Part shown: in pieces, positions 25,268 through 34,744 of the stretch
Layout: each line of letters starts with the position of its first letter
Numbering within the stretch: the first letter of the stretch is position 1
Source: Pseudooceanicola nitratireducens
GTDB taxonomy: Bacteria; Pseudomonadota; Alphaproteobacteria; Rhodobacterales; Rhodobacteraceae
Reading direction: 5' to 3'
DNA: 64,000 nt
NCBI RefSeq assembly: GCF_900109195.1
Contig: NZ_FNZG01000002.1
Span: 876,191 to 940,190, forward strand
The notes under the pieces: generated by a model
What the model was told of the DNA's origin: nothing
Database searches by the model: none
The model's input: the letters and a program-made list of their open reading frames with translations, nothing else
Position numbers and translations under genes: made by a program

Positions 25268-25759
25268 ATGAAATGGGATGAGCTGGCCGAGGAAAGTTGT
25301 TCGATGGCGCGGACCCTGTCGGTGATCGGAGACCGCTGGACTTTGTTGATCCTGCGGGATTGTTTCCTGGGGGTGCGCCGGTTTGATGCCTTCCAGGACC
25401 GGCTGGGGGTGACGCGCGGCATCCTGTCGGACCGGTTGAAGCAGCTGACCGAGGCGGGGGTGCTGAAAAAGATCGCCTACCAGGACCGCCCGCCGCGCCA
25501 TGAATACAAGCTGACTGCCAAGGGGCTGGATCTGTATCCGGTGGTGCTGTCGATCGTGCACTGGGGGGACCGGCACATGGCCGGCGACGCGGGCCGCCCC
25601 GTGTTGCATCGCCACCAGAGCTGCGGGCATCTGTTCGACCCGGTGCTCAGCTGTTCCGAATGCGGCGACCCCCTGCGCCCGCAAGAGGTTGATGTGCTGC
25701 CCGGACCGGGCCGCACAGATGACCGTCACCTGCCGGTGACGGCGCGGCGGTCCGGCTAG
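25268..25759 (+). CDS. HxlR-family regulator with C-terminal zinc-ribbon-like tail
   Basis: HxlR winged-helix regulator, 163 residues. Seen: SMARTLSVIGDRWTLLILRDCFLGVRRFDAFQDRLGVTRGILSDRLKQL (HTH), wing QDRPPRHEYKLTAKG, and a C-terminal CGHLFDPVLSCSECGDPL segment that could bind a metal. Divergent from the isomerase/SDR pair, hence a likely regulator of it. Confidence 0.88.
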   Translation: MKWDELAEESCSMARTLSVIGDRWTLLILRDCFLGVRRFDAFQDRLGVTRGILSDRLKQLTEAGVLKKIAYQDRPPRHEYKLTAKGLDLYPVVLSIVHWGDRHMAGDAGRPVLHRHQSCGHLFDPVLSCSECGDPLRPQEVDVLPGPGRTDDRHLPVTARRSG

Positions 25760-25879
25760 GGCCATAACGGGCAAGTCCTTGCGCAGCCGCGCAAATGGCC
25801 GGAAAAGGGCGCGGAATTCACTGGTCAGCACCGGTGCCAGGGTGCAGTCTGACCAGACCTTTGGCTTAGGACAGGTGAC

Positions 25880-26356
25880 ATGTCGGTTTCGCAGGTGCCC
25901 GCGACAGATCCGTTTCACGACGATCCCGATCCCGAAACGGGCTACAACCGGCTGTGGATCAACCTGCTTCGGGTGCAGCGCAGCACCATGGCCCGCGTCG
26001 CCCGCGAATTGCGCGCACATGGCATCGGCGATCCGCTTTGGAGCGAGATCCTGGTGCAGCTTGACCGGGCGGGCGAGGCGGGCATCGTCATGTCCGAGCT
26101 GGAACAGCGCCTGATGTGCCCGCAATATTCGCTGTCGCGTCACATCGCCCGGATGGAAGAATTGGGCTATGTCCGGGGGGCAGGGGCCAAGGGGCCGGGC
26201 CGCGCAAAGAAGGTGACGCTGACACCCGAAGGCCGCGCCAAGATGGACGAGATCGACCCGATCTTCAGCCACATCATGCAGCAGGAATTCAGCACTCGGC
26301 TTAGCACCGAAGAAGCCTATGACATGGTGCGGTACCTGATCCGGCTTTATCCGTAG
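25880..26356 (+). CDS. MarR-family transcriptional regulator
   Basis: MarR regulator, 158 residues. Seen: GDPLWSEILVQLDRAGEAGIVMSELEQRLMCPQYSLSRHIARMEELGYV and wing GAGAKGPGRAKKVTLTPEG. ATG 25880 follows GGACAGGTGAC. Convergent with the TonB receptor gene; target not evident. Confidence 0.82.
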   Translation: MSVSQVPATDPFHDDPDPETGYNRLWINLLRVQRSTMARVARELRAHGIGDPLWSEILVQLDRAGEAGIVMSELEQRLMCPQYSLSRHIARMEELGYVRGAGAKGPGRAKKVTLTPEGRAKMDEIDPIFSHIMQQEFSTRLSTEEAYDMVRYLIRLYP

Positions 26357-26394
26357 CCGCGCCTGACCGGCCACGCGGTGTGCGCAAATGAAAA

Positions 26395-26417
26395 CACCGG
26401 CCCGCCTGGGGCCGGTG
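26395..26417. terminator. Bidirectional hairpin between marR and TonB receptor
   Basis: CACCGGCCC-gcct-GGGGCCGGTG, a 9-bp stem in the 81-bp convergent spacer, preceded by GAAAA on the left, which reads as a T run for the minus strand. Confidence 0.6.
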
Positions 26418-26437
26418 CAAAGGTCACGCGGACAGGA

Positions 26438-28399
26438 TCAGAACTGGAAGACGGCGACGACCGAAATCGTGCGGCCCGGTTCTTTCAGCGTATCGATGCT
26501 TTGGAAATCGCCGCCATAGGTGGTGCGGTCGGCATAGGTCACGTCGAAGAGGTTGCTGATCTCGCCCCGGATGGTGAGGTTCTTCATCGACGGCGGCACG
26601 TATTCCGCAAAGACGTTCACGACCTGATAGCCGGGGAAGTCGCGGTTGCCAAAGCTGCCGCCGCCGGTCTTGGGCAGGGCCGCGTCGATGCCGCCGCCGA
26701 CCTTCAGGCCCTGGATTCCGGTGTCCTGTTCGACCTCGAAGGCAAAGACCGTTCCGATCGGCGCGCCGAAGTCCAGCGTGGTATAGCTGTCCTCTTCCTG
26801 GCCGTTGATCGACACCTTGCTGTGCGACATGGTCACACGGGCAAAGCCGCTGTCCCAGCCATAGGTGGCACCGAGGTTGAAGCCCCGGCTTTCGAAGTCG
26901 GAATTCCGGGTCGCGCCATAGGTCGAGGTCCGGGCGTTCTTGAATTGCGATACGAACAGCTCACCCCCCAGTTTCAGCCCGCCGACCTCGTAGTCGAAGC
27001 CCAGTGTGGCGTTGTTCGCGCGGGACGGGCGCAGCCCGGTGTAATCCCAAGCGGGGTTGAAGGTGTAGTTGTCCTCGATATCCAGACCGCCGAAGACGGT
27101 GGACAGGCCCCCGCGGAGCGACAGCGCCTGGGTCAGCTGGAAGGTGGCCGAGGCATTCGCCGAAAGCCCCTGATTGGTGATCTGCTGGCCGCCGGTTCCG
27201 GTAAAGCGCTGGCGGTCGTACCGCGCCCCGAACGACAGGTCGAGCCGGTCGGTCGCCGCCAGACGCACCTGGGCAAAGACGCCGATATTGCGCGACCGTT
27301 CCGTGACATCCGCCGGAGAGCTGGAGGTCGGCGGGCTGTAGTAGTTGCCCGTCGTGTCCTGGTAATCCAGGCCGGCGACGATGGTGCTGGCCCCGTCCAG
27401 GTGGAAGGTGTTCTGCAGCGTCATCGAATAAGTGCCGGTGGTGCCGTTGCTGTCTTCGTTCAGCGGCCGGTTCACGGCGTTTTCGGAATAACCCAGGGTC
27501 AGCTTGGGATCCCAAAGCCCGTCGGCCAGCACGTTTTCATATGTGAAGGAATAGCTGCGGCGCAGGGTGTTGAACTGGTACAGCGGCTGGGCCGACCCGC
27601 CCTGACCGCCAAAGTTGGGGCGGAACTGGCGCAGTTCGTTGTCGCGCAGGTGCTGGGCCGAGAGTTCGAAGCGGTGGCCCTCTTGCGCCTCATAGGCGAC
27701 CTTGCCCAGGGTGCTCAGCATATTCGCGCCGGACCCGACCTGAGCCGTGCCCGCGCCGGTGGTGTAATCGTCGCCCGAGGCGCGTTTGACATAGCCCAGC
27801 CAGGAGAACCCGTTGTACTGGCCCGCAAGGGTCAGCGCGCCCTGGGCGGTGTTGCCATTGTCGGCATAGGACAGGCGCAGGTTGCCGCCGACGGCCTGGC
27901 CATCGGTCAGGATATCCTCGGCATCGACGGTTTCGAAGACGACCGATCCGGCCAGGGCAAAGGGCCCCGCATCCGCAGGAGAGATCGTCGCATCCGCCCG
28001 CACCTGTTTCAGCAGGCCCGGATCGATGGCGTTCGAGGTCACGTGGTGGAAGGCGCGGTTGTTCTGTGCCGCTCCGTCGATCGACACGCCAAGGTTCAGC
28101 ATGTCGACGCCGTTGATAAAGATCTTCTGGGCGATCGGAATGCCGCCCCCGACCGAGACCGAGGCGATGCCGGCAAAGACATCCTTCAGATCGCCGGTGC
28201 GCGCGCGCTCAAGTTCGAAGTCGGACACATACATCGACGTGGCGCGGTCGGCGGCCTGACCGTGGATGTCGCGCTGCTGCACCACCAGCGGGTCCAGCTG
28301 GAAGACCTCGGCCTGGGTGGTGGTGGCGATGACAGCGGCCACGCTGCCCATGAGAATGGATTTGGTCCCGCGCAAAAGCGCGCCTGTTCTGTGCCGCAT
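26438..28399 (-). CDS. TonB-dependent outer-membrane receptor
   Basis: Outer-membrane barrel receptor, 653 residues. Seen: N-terminal signal ending TTTQAE, TonB-box-like FQLDPLVV, a plug domain (SVGGGIPIAQKIFINGVDMLNLGVSIDGAAQNNRAFHH) whose form resembles haem/siderophore receptors, many amphipathic strands, ISNLFDVTYADRTTYGG and terminal aromatic VAVFQF. It lies downstream of, and in the same direction as, the FhuABC-like operon, separated by 185 bp with its own candidate palindrome. Probably takes up a second iron chelate. Ligand unknown. Confidence 0.87.
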   Translation of the reverse strand: MRHRTGALLRGTKSILMGSVAAVIATTTQAEVFQLDPLVVQQRDIHGQAADRATSMYVSDFELERARTGDLKDVFAGIASVSVGGGIPIAQKIFINGVDMLNLGVSIDGAAQNNRAFHHVTSNAIDPGLLKQVRADATISPADAGPFALAGSVVFETVDAEDILTDGQAVGGNLRLSYADNGNTAQGALTLAGQYNGFSWLGYVKRASGDDYTTGAGTAQVGSGANMLSTLGKVAYEAQEGHRFELSAQHLRDNELRQFRPNFGGQGGSAQPLYQFNTLRRSYSFTYENVLADGLWDPKLTLGYSENAVNRPLNEDSNGTTGTYSMTLQNTFHLDGASTIVAGLDYQDTTGNYYSPPTSSSPADVTERSRNIGVFAQVRLAATDRLDLSFGARYDRQRFTGTGGQQITNQGLSANASATFQLTQALSLRGGLSTVFGGLDIEDNYTFNPAWDYTGLRPSRANNATLGFDYEVGGLKLGGELFVSQFKNARTSTYGATRNSDFESRGFNLGATYGWDSGFARVTMSHSKVSINGQEEDSYTTLDFGAPIGTVFAFEVEQDTGIQGLKVGGGIDAALPKTGGGSFGNRDFPGYQVVNVFAEYVPPSMKNLTIRGEISNLFDVTYADRTTYGGDFQSIDTLKEPGRTISVVAVFQF

Positions 28400-28476
28400 G
28401 ATGTCCCCCGGCGTCTTTTCGATTGTCGGCTGGGAAAATCCTGGCTGTGGGGTCTGACTAGTTCACGGGCCCTTAT

Positions 28477-28490
28477 CATGCAAGTGCATG
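28477..28490. promoter_or_regulatory. CATGCA-AG-TGCATG palindrome upstream of TonB receptor
   Basis: Perfect 6-bp inverted repeat with 2-base spacer, 78 bp upstream of the receptor start. Candidate operator (iron regulator such as RirA, Irr or a receptor-specific regulator), although it does not match their known consensus closely. Confidence 0.35.
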
Positions 28491-28584
28491 TATTGTGTCG
28501 GAAAGGCGCTTTTGCAGGTCTTTTCGCGGCTTTTTGGCCGGGTGCCCTGCCAGCGGGCCGCGTCCCGCCGTGGTGCCCTTTCGT

Positions 28585-29352
28585 TTAGGCGGGCACGGCG
28601 ACCTGCGAGCCGTCGGGGCGGGCCAGGATCTCCATCTGCAAGGCATAGATGTCGTGCAGCGCAGCAGGCGTCATCAGGTCGTCGGGCGTGCCCTGCAGGG
28701 CGACGCGACCGCCCTTCAGCGCGACGATGTGGTCGCAATAGCGGGCCGCCATGTTCACGTCATGCAGCACGATCACCGCGCTGCGGTTCTGGCTGTGACA
28801 CATGTGGCGCACCAGTTGCAGCACCTCGACCGCATGGGCGATGTCCAGGGCCGAGATCGGTTCGTCCAGCAGCAGGGTCGAGGCCTGTTGCGCCACCATC
28901 ATCGCCAGCCAGACGCGCTGACGCTCGCCCCCCGACAGCGTATCGACAAGGCGGTCGGCAAAGCGGGTGACGCCGCATTCCTGCATGGCGCCCGCGACCG
29001 CCGCCTCGTCCTGCGGGCCAAAGCGGCCAAGCGCGCCGTGCCAGGGATAGCGGCCCAGGGCGACCAGTTCGCGCACCAACATCCCCTCGGCCGGGGGGGT
29101 GGTCTGCGGCAGGAAGGCCAGGCGGCGGGCATAGTCGCGGGCGGACCAGTCGGGCAGGGGGCGATCCTCGAACCGGATGTCTCCGGTCGCGGGGATCTGG
29201 CGGGCCAGCGCCTTGAGCAGGGTGGACTTGCCCGATCCGTTGTGGCCGATCAGGGCGATCATCCGGCCTGCTGGCAGGTTCAGCGAAACCTCGTGCAGCA
29301 GGCGGCGGCCGGGGACGTCCACGGTCAGATTATTCAGGGAAAACAGGGTCAT
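28585..29352 (-). CDS. fhuC: Ferric-siderophore ABC transporter ATPase (FhuC-like)
   Basis: ATP-binding subunit, 255 residues from ATG 29352 (overlaps the permease stop as TGATG). Seen: Walker A GHNGSGKSTLLKAL, Q-loop FLPQT, signature LSGGERQRVWLAMM, Walker B TLLLDEPISALD and switch His VIVLHDVNMAARYCD. It is the last gene of fhuA-D-B-C order on the minus strand. All pieces for one importer are present. Confidence 0.9.
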   Translation of the reverse strand: MTLFSLNNLTVDVPGRRLLHEVSLNLPAGRMIALIGHNGSGKSTLLKALARQIPATGDIRFEDRPLPDWSARDYARRLAFLPQTTPPAEGMLVRELVALGRYPWHGALGRFGPQDEAAVAGAMQECGVTRFADRLVDTLSGGERQRVWLAMMVAQQASTLLLDEPISALDIAHAVEVLQLVRHMCHSQNRSAVIVLHDVNMAARYCDHIVALKGGRVALQGTPDDLMTPAALHDIYALQMEILARPDGSQVAVPA

Positions 29353-31328
29353 CACTTCGACCTCATCAGCAGCCACAACAGCCAGGGCGCGCCGATCAGT
29401 GACGCGAACAGGCCAAGCGGCAGTTCATAGGGAAAGCCGGCCATGCGGGCGCCGAAGTCGGCGGTCAGCATCAGCAGGGCACCGATCAGGGCGGCTCCGC
29501 TTAGATGGTGTTCGGGGCGGGCCAGGCCAAGGCGGCGGGCCATATGCGGGGCCATCAGCCCGACAAAGCTGAGCGGTCCGACAAGGATCGTCGCGGCCCC
29601 GGTGGCGATGCCCGCCAGCACGATCAGCAGTAGCCGGGCGAGGCGCAGCGGCAGGCCAAGCGCGCCCGCGACCCCGGTACCAAGCGGCAACAGCGCCAGC
29701 CAGCGCCGTCCGCCCAGGGCCGCCAGCCACAGCGCCAGCGCCACGGCGCCCAGCCCAAGCGCACCGGGCAGGGTGACGGCGGCCGAGGATCCGCTGAGCC
29801 AGGCCAGGATCACCCAGCTTTTGGCGTCCCCCGCCGCCATGATCGCCGACAGCACCGCCGAGGCGAAGGCCGACACGGCAATGCCCGCCAGCAGGATGCG
29901 TTCGGTCGGCATGTCGCGGCGCAGCACGTAAAGCGCGACCAGCAGAAGGGCCACGACCCCGCCCGCGATTGTGCCCCCGTACAGCAGCGCCGCGCCGGGG
30001 CCTGTCACCAGGTAGATCACCGCCGCAAAGCCAAGCGACGCCCCGCCCGAGACGCCCAGCACCTCGGGCGAGGCCAGCGGATTGGCGGTCAGCCGTTGCA
30101 GCACCGCGCCCGCCAGCGCCAGCGCGGCCCCTGCTGCCGCCGCCGCGATCAGGCGGGGCAGGCGCATGGGCAGGAAGTCGGCAAAGCTCTGGGCGTCCAG
30201 GATGGCCCAGCCGCCGGGCACGCGGCCGATCCAGACCAGCACCAGCGCCAGGACCACCAGCGCGGCCACCAGCGCGCCCAACAGCGGCAGCGGGCGGGAC
30301 AGGCGCGGGGCGGGGCCTTCGGCGGCCTCGGTCCCCGGCGGGGTGGACCCGCGCAGGCGCGGCAGCAGCCAGATCAGAAGCGGGCCGCCGATCAGGCCCG
30401 TCAGGGCACCGGTCGGGAACATCTCTCCTCCTGCGCCGGCCAGGGTCAGGACCAGCCCGTCGCAAAGCGACAGGATCAGCGCGCCGATCAGCGGCGACAG
30501 CGCCAGGCGCTGCGGGATGGTGCGGGCGCCCAGGGTCCGGGCCAGGGCGGGGGCGGCCAGGCCGACAAAGCCGATCAGCCCCAGTTCCGCCGAGACACCG
30601 GCGGCCAGCACAACCGCGACACAGACCGCCGCGAGCCGCACGGCGGCGACGTTCACGCCCAGACCCGCCGCCCCGGCGATGCCAAGCGACAGCACCCGCA
30701 GCGGGCGGGCCAGCAGGGCGGCGGCCAGGGCTCCGACGGCCAGCAGCAGGGCCAGGGTGGCAACGCCGCTCCAATCCTGTTGGACGAGCGATCCGCCGTT
30801 CCAGATCACCAGCGACAGCAGGTATTGCCCCTGTGACAGGGTGACGGCGGTGGCAATGGCGCTGGCGGTCATGCCGACCAGCATGCCGGTGATCACCATG
30901 GTGACCGGCGCAAAGGCGCGGCGCGCGCCCACGGCCAGCACCAGCGCGGTGGCCAGACCGGCCCCGGACAGGGCGATCGGCCAGCGGCCCAGGGCCAGCA
31001 GGTCAGGGGCCAGGATCGTCGCCAGCACCAGCGCCAGCTGCGCGCCCGAGGAAATTCCAAGCGTCGTGGGATCGGCCACCGGGTTGCGCAGCACGATCTG
31101 TAAAAGCGCACCCGACAGCCCAAGCGCCGCCCCGGCCAGCAGGGCGATCACCCCGCGCGGCAGGGTGCCGAAGGCCAGAAGGATCTGATCGACGCTCATC
31201 CCGTCGGCGTCCAAGGGCAGGGCGGGCCAGAGGCCCGGGGGCAGCTGCATCACCGCATAGCGGCCGGTCAGCGCAAGGGCCAGGGCGGCGGTCAGCGCCA
31301 GCAGAAGGGGAAGGCGGGCGCGGGTCAC
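29352..31328 (-). CDS. fhuB: Fused ferric-siderophore ABC permease (FhuB-like)
   Basis: Double-length FecCD-type permease, 658 residues, with two homologous halves of about 10 helices each joined near residue 330, as in E. coli FhuB. GTG 31328 overlaps the stop of the binding-protein gene (GTGA) and is preferred to the longer frame reaching 31466. Seen: in half one GALLQIVLRNPVADPTTLGISSGAQ and GLIGFVGLAAPALAR; in half two GAVLQRLTANPLASPEVLGVSGGASLG and GPLSFVGLMAPHMARRL, the two coupling-helix motifs. Confidence 0.9.
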   Translation of the reverse strand: MTRARLPLLLALTAALALALTGRYAVMQLPPGLWPALPLDADGMSVDQILLAFGTLPRGVIALLAGAALGLSGALLQIVLRNPVADPTTLGISSGAQLALVLATILAPDLLALGRWPIALSGAGLATALVLAVGARRAFAPVTMVITGMLVGMTASAIATAVTLSQGQYLLSLVIWNGGSLVQQDWSGVATLALLLAVGALAAALLARPLRVLSLGIAGAAGLGVNVAAVRLAAVCVAVVLAAGVSAELGLIGFVGLAAPALARTLGARTIPQRLALSPLIGALILSLCDGLVLTLAGAGGEMFPTGALTGLIGGPLLIWLLPRLRGSTPPGTEAAEGPAPRLSRPLPLLGALVAALVVLALVLVWIGRVPGGWAILDAQSFADFLPMRLPRLIAAAAAGAALALAGAVLQRLTANPLASPEVLGVSGGASLGFAAVIYLVTGPGAALLYGGTIAGGVVALLLVALYVLRRDMPTERILLAGIAVSAFASAVLSAIMAAGDAKSWVILAWLSGSSAAVTLPGALGLGAVALALWLAALGGRRWLALLPLGTGVAGALGLPLRLARLLLIVLAGIATGAATILVGPLSFVGLMAPHMARRLGLARPEHHLSGAALIGALLMLTADFGARMAGFPYELPLGLFASLIGAPWLLWLLMRSK

Positions 31329-32233
31329 AGGCGCACCTTTGGGCTGGTCAGCAGCGCATGGCGCAGCAGCCGGGCAAAGCGCAGGGCCGAGGGCAAGCCG
31401 CCGAAGGCGTTGACCTCGGGCAGTTGATACAGCCGCCCCTCGGCGACCTGGGGCAGCGCCTGCCACAGCCGCGACCGGGACAGGGCGCGGCGTGCCTGCA
31501 CGGGGACATCACCGACGATGACGATGCGGGCCTCGGGCAGGCTGGCCAGGCGTTCGATCGGAACCGGCGCGAGAAAGCTGAAGCGGGTGCGGCCTTCCCA
31601 GGCGTTCTCCAGCCCAAGTCGCGCAGCGGTCGAGCCGAAAAGGCTGTCAAACCCAAAGGCGCGCAGGTGGCGGGCATCGCCGATGTTGATCAGGCACAGC
31701 GGCCGGTCCGCATGGGCGGAGATGTCACGAGCGATGGTGTCAAAGCTGTCCTGCGCGCGGGCCTCGGCGCGAATGGCGGACCCGGGATCGTCGACCCGTT
31801 CGGCCAGGCCGTGCAGGGCGGCCAGAACCTTGGCCAGGGGCGCTTCTCCCTGAACATAGAAGGGCAGGTTCAGCACCGGGGCCAGCTGGGCAAGCCGCGC
31901 CTCGTACCGGGTGTAATAGGGCGAGGTCAGGATCAGGTCGGGGCGGACCAGCTGAAGCAGTTCGAAATTCGGGGCACCGCGCAGGCCCAGATCAACCACG
32001 CTGTCGGGGATCTCGGGTTCGGGCGTGTCCTGGCTGTAGCGGATCAATTCGCAGGCGGCGACGGGCATGTGGCCGATGGCGATGGCGGTCTCGAGCATCG
32101 CCCAGTCGATGGCCGCCAGACGCGGGGAAGGCTTGGCAGAGGCCCGCAAAGGGAAACCCGCCGCCAGTGCAAGACTGGCGGCGGTCAGAAAGGCGCGTCG
32201 CGAGGGCACGCTGAACGCGCGGTCAGGGATCAC
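31325..32233 (-). CDS. fhuD: Ferric-siderophore periplasmic binding protein (FhuD-like)
   Basis: Class III binding protein, about 302 residues. Two adjacent GTG codons (32236 and 32233) can start it; the second gives a GTGA overlap with the receptor stop. Seen: twin-arginine signal SRRAFLTAASLALAAGFPLRASA, then AAIDWAMLETAIAIGHMPVAACE, RPDLILTSPYYTRYEARLAQLAPV and long backbone helix. Tat export of FhuD-type proteins is common. Couples the receptor to FhuBC. Confidence 0.85.
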   Translation of the reverse strand: MIPDRAFSVPSRRAFLTAASLALAAGFPLRASAKPSPRLAAIDWAMLETAIAIGHMPVAACELIRYSQDTPEPEIPDSVVDLGLRGAPNFELLQLVRPDLILTSPYYTRYEARLAQLAPVLNLPFYVQGEAPLAKVLAALHGLAERVDDPGSAIRAEARAQDSFDTIARDISAHADRPLCLINIGDARHLRAFGFDSLFGSTAARLGLENAWEGRTRFSFLAPVPIERLASLPEARIVIVGDVPVQARRALSRSRLWQALPQVAEGRLYQLPEVNAFGGLPSALRFARLLRHALLTSPKVRL

Positions 32234-34341
32234 CACTTGTAGCTGATCTTGGCCGTGATGGTGCGGCCTTCGCCGTAGTAGCAGCCAAAGCTGCCGCAGT
32301 TCGCCAGGTAGACCTTGTCAAAGACGTTACCCACGTTCAGCGAGGCGTCGAACTTGTCCGTGGAATAGCCCACGCCCAGGTCGAACAGCGTCACGCCGGC
32401 CAGCGAATAGGTGTTGGCCAGATCGCCCTTGCGCGACCCGATGAACCGCGCACCGCCGCCCAGGCGGAAGCCGCTGTCAAAGGTCTGGTCCAGCCAGATC
32501 CCGGACATGTGGCGCGGCGCGTTCGGCATTTCGTTGCCGTTGTTGGAGCCGCCGTTTTCCACCACGCGGGTGCGGTTGTAGGCATAGCTGGCGCGCAGGT
32601 TCAGACCGCGGGTCAGCTCGGCCACGGTTTCCAGTTCGAACCCGTAGGATTTGACCTTGCCGATCTGCTGACGGCCCAGGGCACCGCCCAGGTTGATCGT
32701 CAGGTTTTCCTGCTGCAGGTCGTAGACCGAGGCCGTCACCAGACCGCGATAGCCGGTCGGTTCGTATTTGACGCCGGCCTCCCACTGACGGGCGGTCAGC
32801 GGCTTCAGCGTGTTGCCGCTGCCGTCGACGCCGATTTCGGGATCGAACGAGGTCGAGTAGTTCAGGTAGGCCAAGGTGCCTTCCGCGATCTCGTACCCAA
32901 GGCCGGCGCGGCCGGTCAGCGCGGTGTCGGACTGATCCACGACGCCGTTGCCGGCGAAGTTGGTGTAGGTCGTGCCTTCCTGTTTCGACCAGTCATAGCG
33001 CAGCGCAAGCGAGGCGCGCAGGCGGCCCATCTCGATCTCGTCCTGGGCGTAGACACCGACCTGCGTCTGGGTGATCGCCGGGGTGCTGGTGTACCAGGCC
33101 GTGCCGTTCGGATGTGTGCCATAGGTCGGGTTGGCCCAGGTCAGGTTGCCCACGCCACCTGTGGTCGAGTTGTAGAACTCGGTCACCGTGTCGGCCTTGA
33201 AGCGGCGGATGTCGATGCCAAACAGCAGCTCGTGCACGACGTCGCCGGTCTGGACTTCGCCGGCCAGGCGGGTGTCCAGGCTGATGCCGGTGTTATGCTC
33301 GACCTGGCGGTTGGCCCCGCGGGTGATCTCGGTCCCGCCATTGGCGGTGCCGTTCACGTAGTGGCCATAGTATTCCCAGTCGAATTTCTCGTAGCGGAAG
33401 CTCTGGCTCAGGGTCCATCCGCTTTCCAGCTCGTGATTGACTTCGAAGCCCAGGTTGAAAATGCGGCGGTCGCTGCGATCCCAGCCCGGTTCGCCGGTGT
33501 TCAGCTGACGCAGGTAGTCGTCGTTGCCCTGACCGGTCAGCGCAAAGGGCACACCGGCCGGAGAGATCGGCGAATCCTTGGTGTAGGACGCGATGACGTC
33601 GATTGTGGTGTAATCCGACGGGCGGTAGCGGGCGGCAAGGCCCAGGTAGCCACGGTCGTTGCCCAGGTCCTTGATCTGCGTGTTCTGATCCTTGCCGATG
33701 CCGGTCACGCGGAACGACAGGTCGTCGGTGACGGCGGTGTTGAAGTCGAAGAACACCTGTTTGGAGCCGTTGTTGTCAAAGCCCAGGCCGACCTCACCAA
33801 AGTCGAAATCCTGTGCCCGCTTCTGCACCTGGTTGATGATCCCGGCCGGGGATCCCGCCCCATAGAGAGAGGAGCTGGGGCCGCGCAGAACCTCGACCTG
33901 CTGCAGGGCATAGGTTTCATAGGCGGGCGCACCCATGTAGCGCAGCTGGCGCAGGCCGTTGACGTATTGCGACCCACGGGCCTCGAACCCGCGCACGGTC
34001 GGGCTGTCAAAGCGGGGGTCCATGCCATAGGGCTCGCCCAGCACGCCGGCGGTGTAGTTCAGCGCTTGACCAAGGGTCTGGGCGTTCTGGTCTTCGATCT
34101 GCTGTGCGGTCACGACGGACACGGACTGCGGCGTCTTGGCCAGCGGCGTGTCGGATTTCGTGGCGGATTGGTTGTACTCGGCCACGTAGCCTTCGGCTTG
34201 GGTCGAGGTGTCGGTCGTGGCGGTCACGATAATCGTGTTGAGGTCTACAACCTCTTGATTTTCCTGCGCCATCAAGGGCGAGGCAGCAAGGGTAAGTGTG
34301 CTTGCCCCGGCCATGAGGGCGGTGCGGCGGGCGTGTGTCAT
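32230..34341 (-). CDS. fhuA: TonB-dependent siderophore receptor (FhuA-like)
   Basis: Outer-membrane siderophore receptor, 703 residues from ATG 34341 with AAAGG upstream; the frame runs on to 34746 without a plausible signal. Seen: signal ending PLMAQE, TonB box region LNTIIVTAT, plug motif PQSVSVVTAQQIEDQNAQTLGQAL, VRGFEARGSQYVNGLRQL, VLRGPSSSLYGAGSPAGIINQV, and terminal ITAKISYKW with C-terminal aromatic. First gene of the fhuA-D-B-C operon, hydroxamate-type ferric siderophore most likely. The upstream 400 bp are A/T-rich near 34430-34460 and hold its promoter. Confidence 0.9.
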   Translation of the reverse strand: MTHARRTALMAGASTLTLAASPLMAQENQEVVDLNTIIVTATTDTSTQAEGYVAEYNQSATKSDTPLAKTPQSVSVVTAQQIEDQNAQTLGQALNYTAGVLGEPYGMDPRFDSPTVRGFEARGSQYVNGLRQLRYMGAPAYETYALQQVEVLRGPSSSLYGAGSPAGIINQVQKRAQDFDFGEVGLGFDNNGSKQVFFDFNTAVTDDLSFRVTGIGKDQNTQIKDLGNDRGYLGLAARYRPSDYTTIDVIASYTKDSPISPAGVPFALTGQGNDDYLRQLNTGEPGWDRSDRRIFNLGFEVNHELESGWTLSQSFRYEKFDWEYYGHYVNGTANGGTEITRGANRQVEHNTGISLDTRLAGEVQTGDVVHELLFGIDIRRFKADTVTEFYNSTTGGVGNLTWANPTYGTHPNGTAWYTSTPAITQTQVGVYAQDEIEMGRLRASLALRYDWSKQEGTTYTNFAGNGVVDQSDTALTGRAGLGYEIAEGTLAYLNYSTSFDPEIGVDGSGNTLKPLTARQWEAGVKYEPTGYRGLVTASVYDLQQENLTINLGGALGRQQIGKVKSYGFELETVAELTRGLNLRASYAYNRTRVVENGGSNNGNEMPNAPRHMSGIWLDQTFDSGFRLGGGARFIGSRKGDLANTYSLAGVTLFDLGVGYSTDKFDASLNVGNVFDKVYLANCGSFGCYYGEGRTITAKISYKW

Positions 34342-34744
34342 GGGAGCCTTTCGATTTTTTGCGGCGCGTACCTGACTAAAACAATCGGACATGTCAACGG
34401 GGCCACCCCATGCCACCGAAAGAACTTGAGTAAAAGAATAAACTATATATGAGAGGCAAATATTTTGCCGGGCTGCACTGCGTGGCACCGATGCCACAGA
34501 ATCCGCCGTCGAGAGGTCACTGCCCATAGATCGGGTCCCGTTAATTGGGGCGAGATGATTCGCGCCGATTCCCGGCAAAGTTGCGGTCGCGACGGGGCAA
34601 GGGACCTGTTGGCACGGCCCGATCAAACCGCAAACCCGGCGTGACCGGGCCGGGGCTTGTTCCCGCACCAACCGGGTGCGAGGGCAGGCCAGATGCGGGT
34701 TCAAAGACCGCCCCGCCGGGGCGCAAGACCAGGAAGGAACGGCC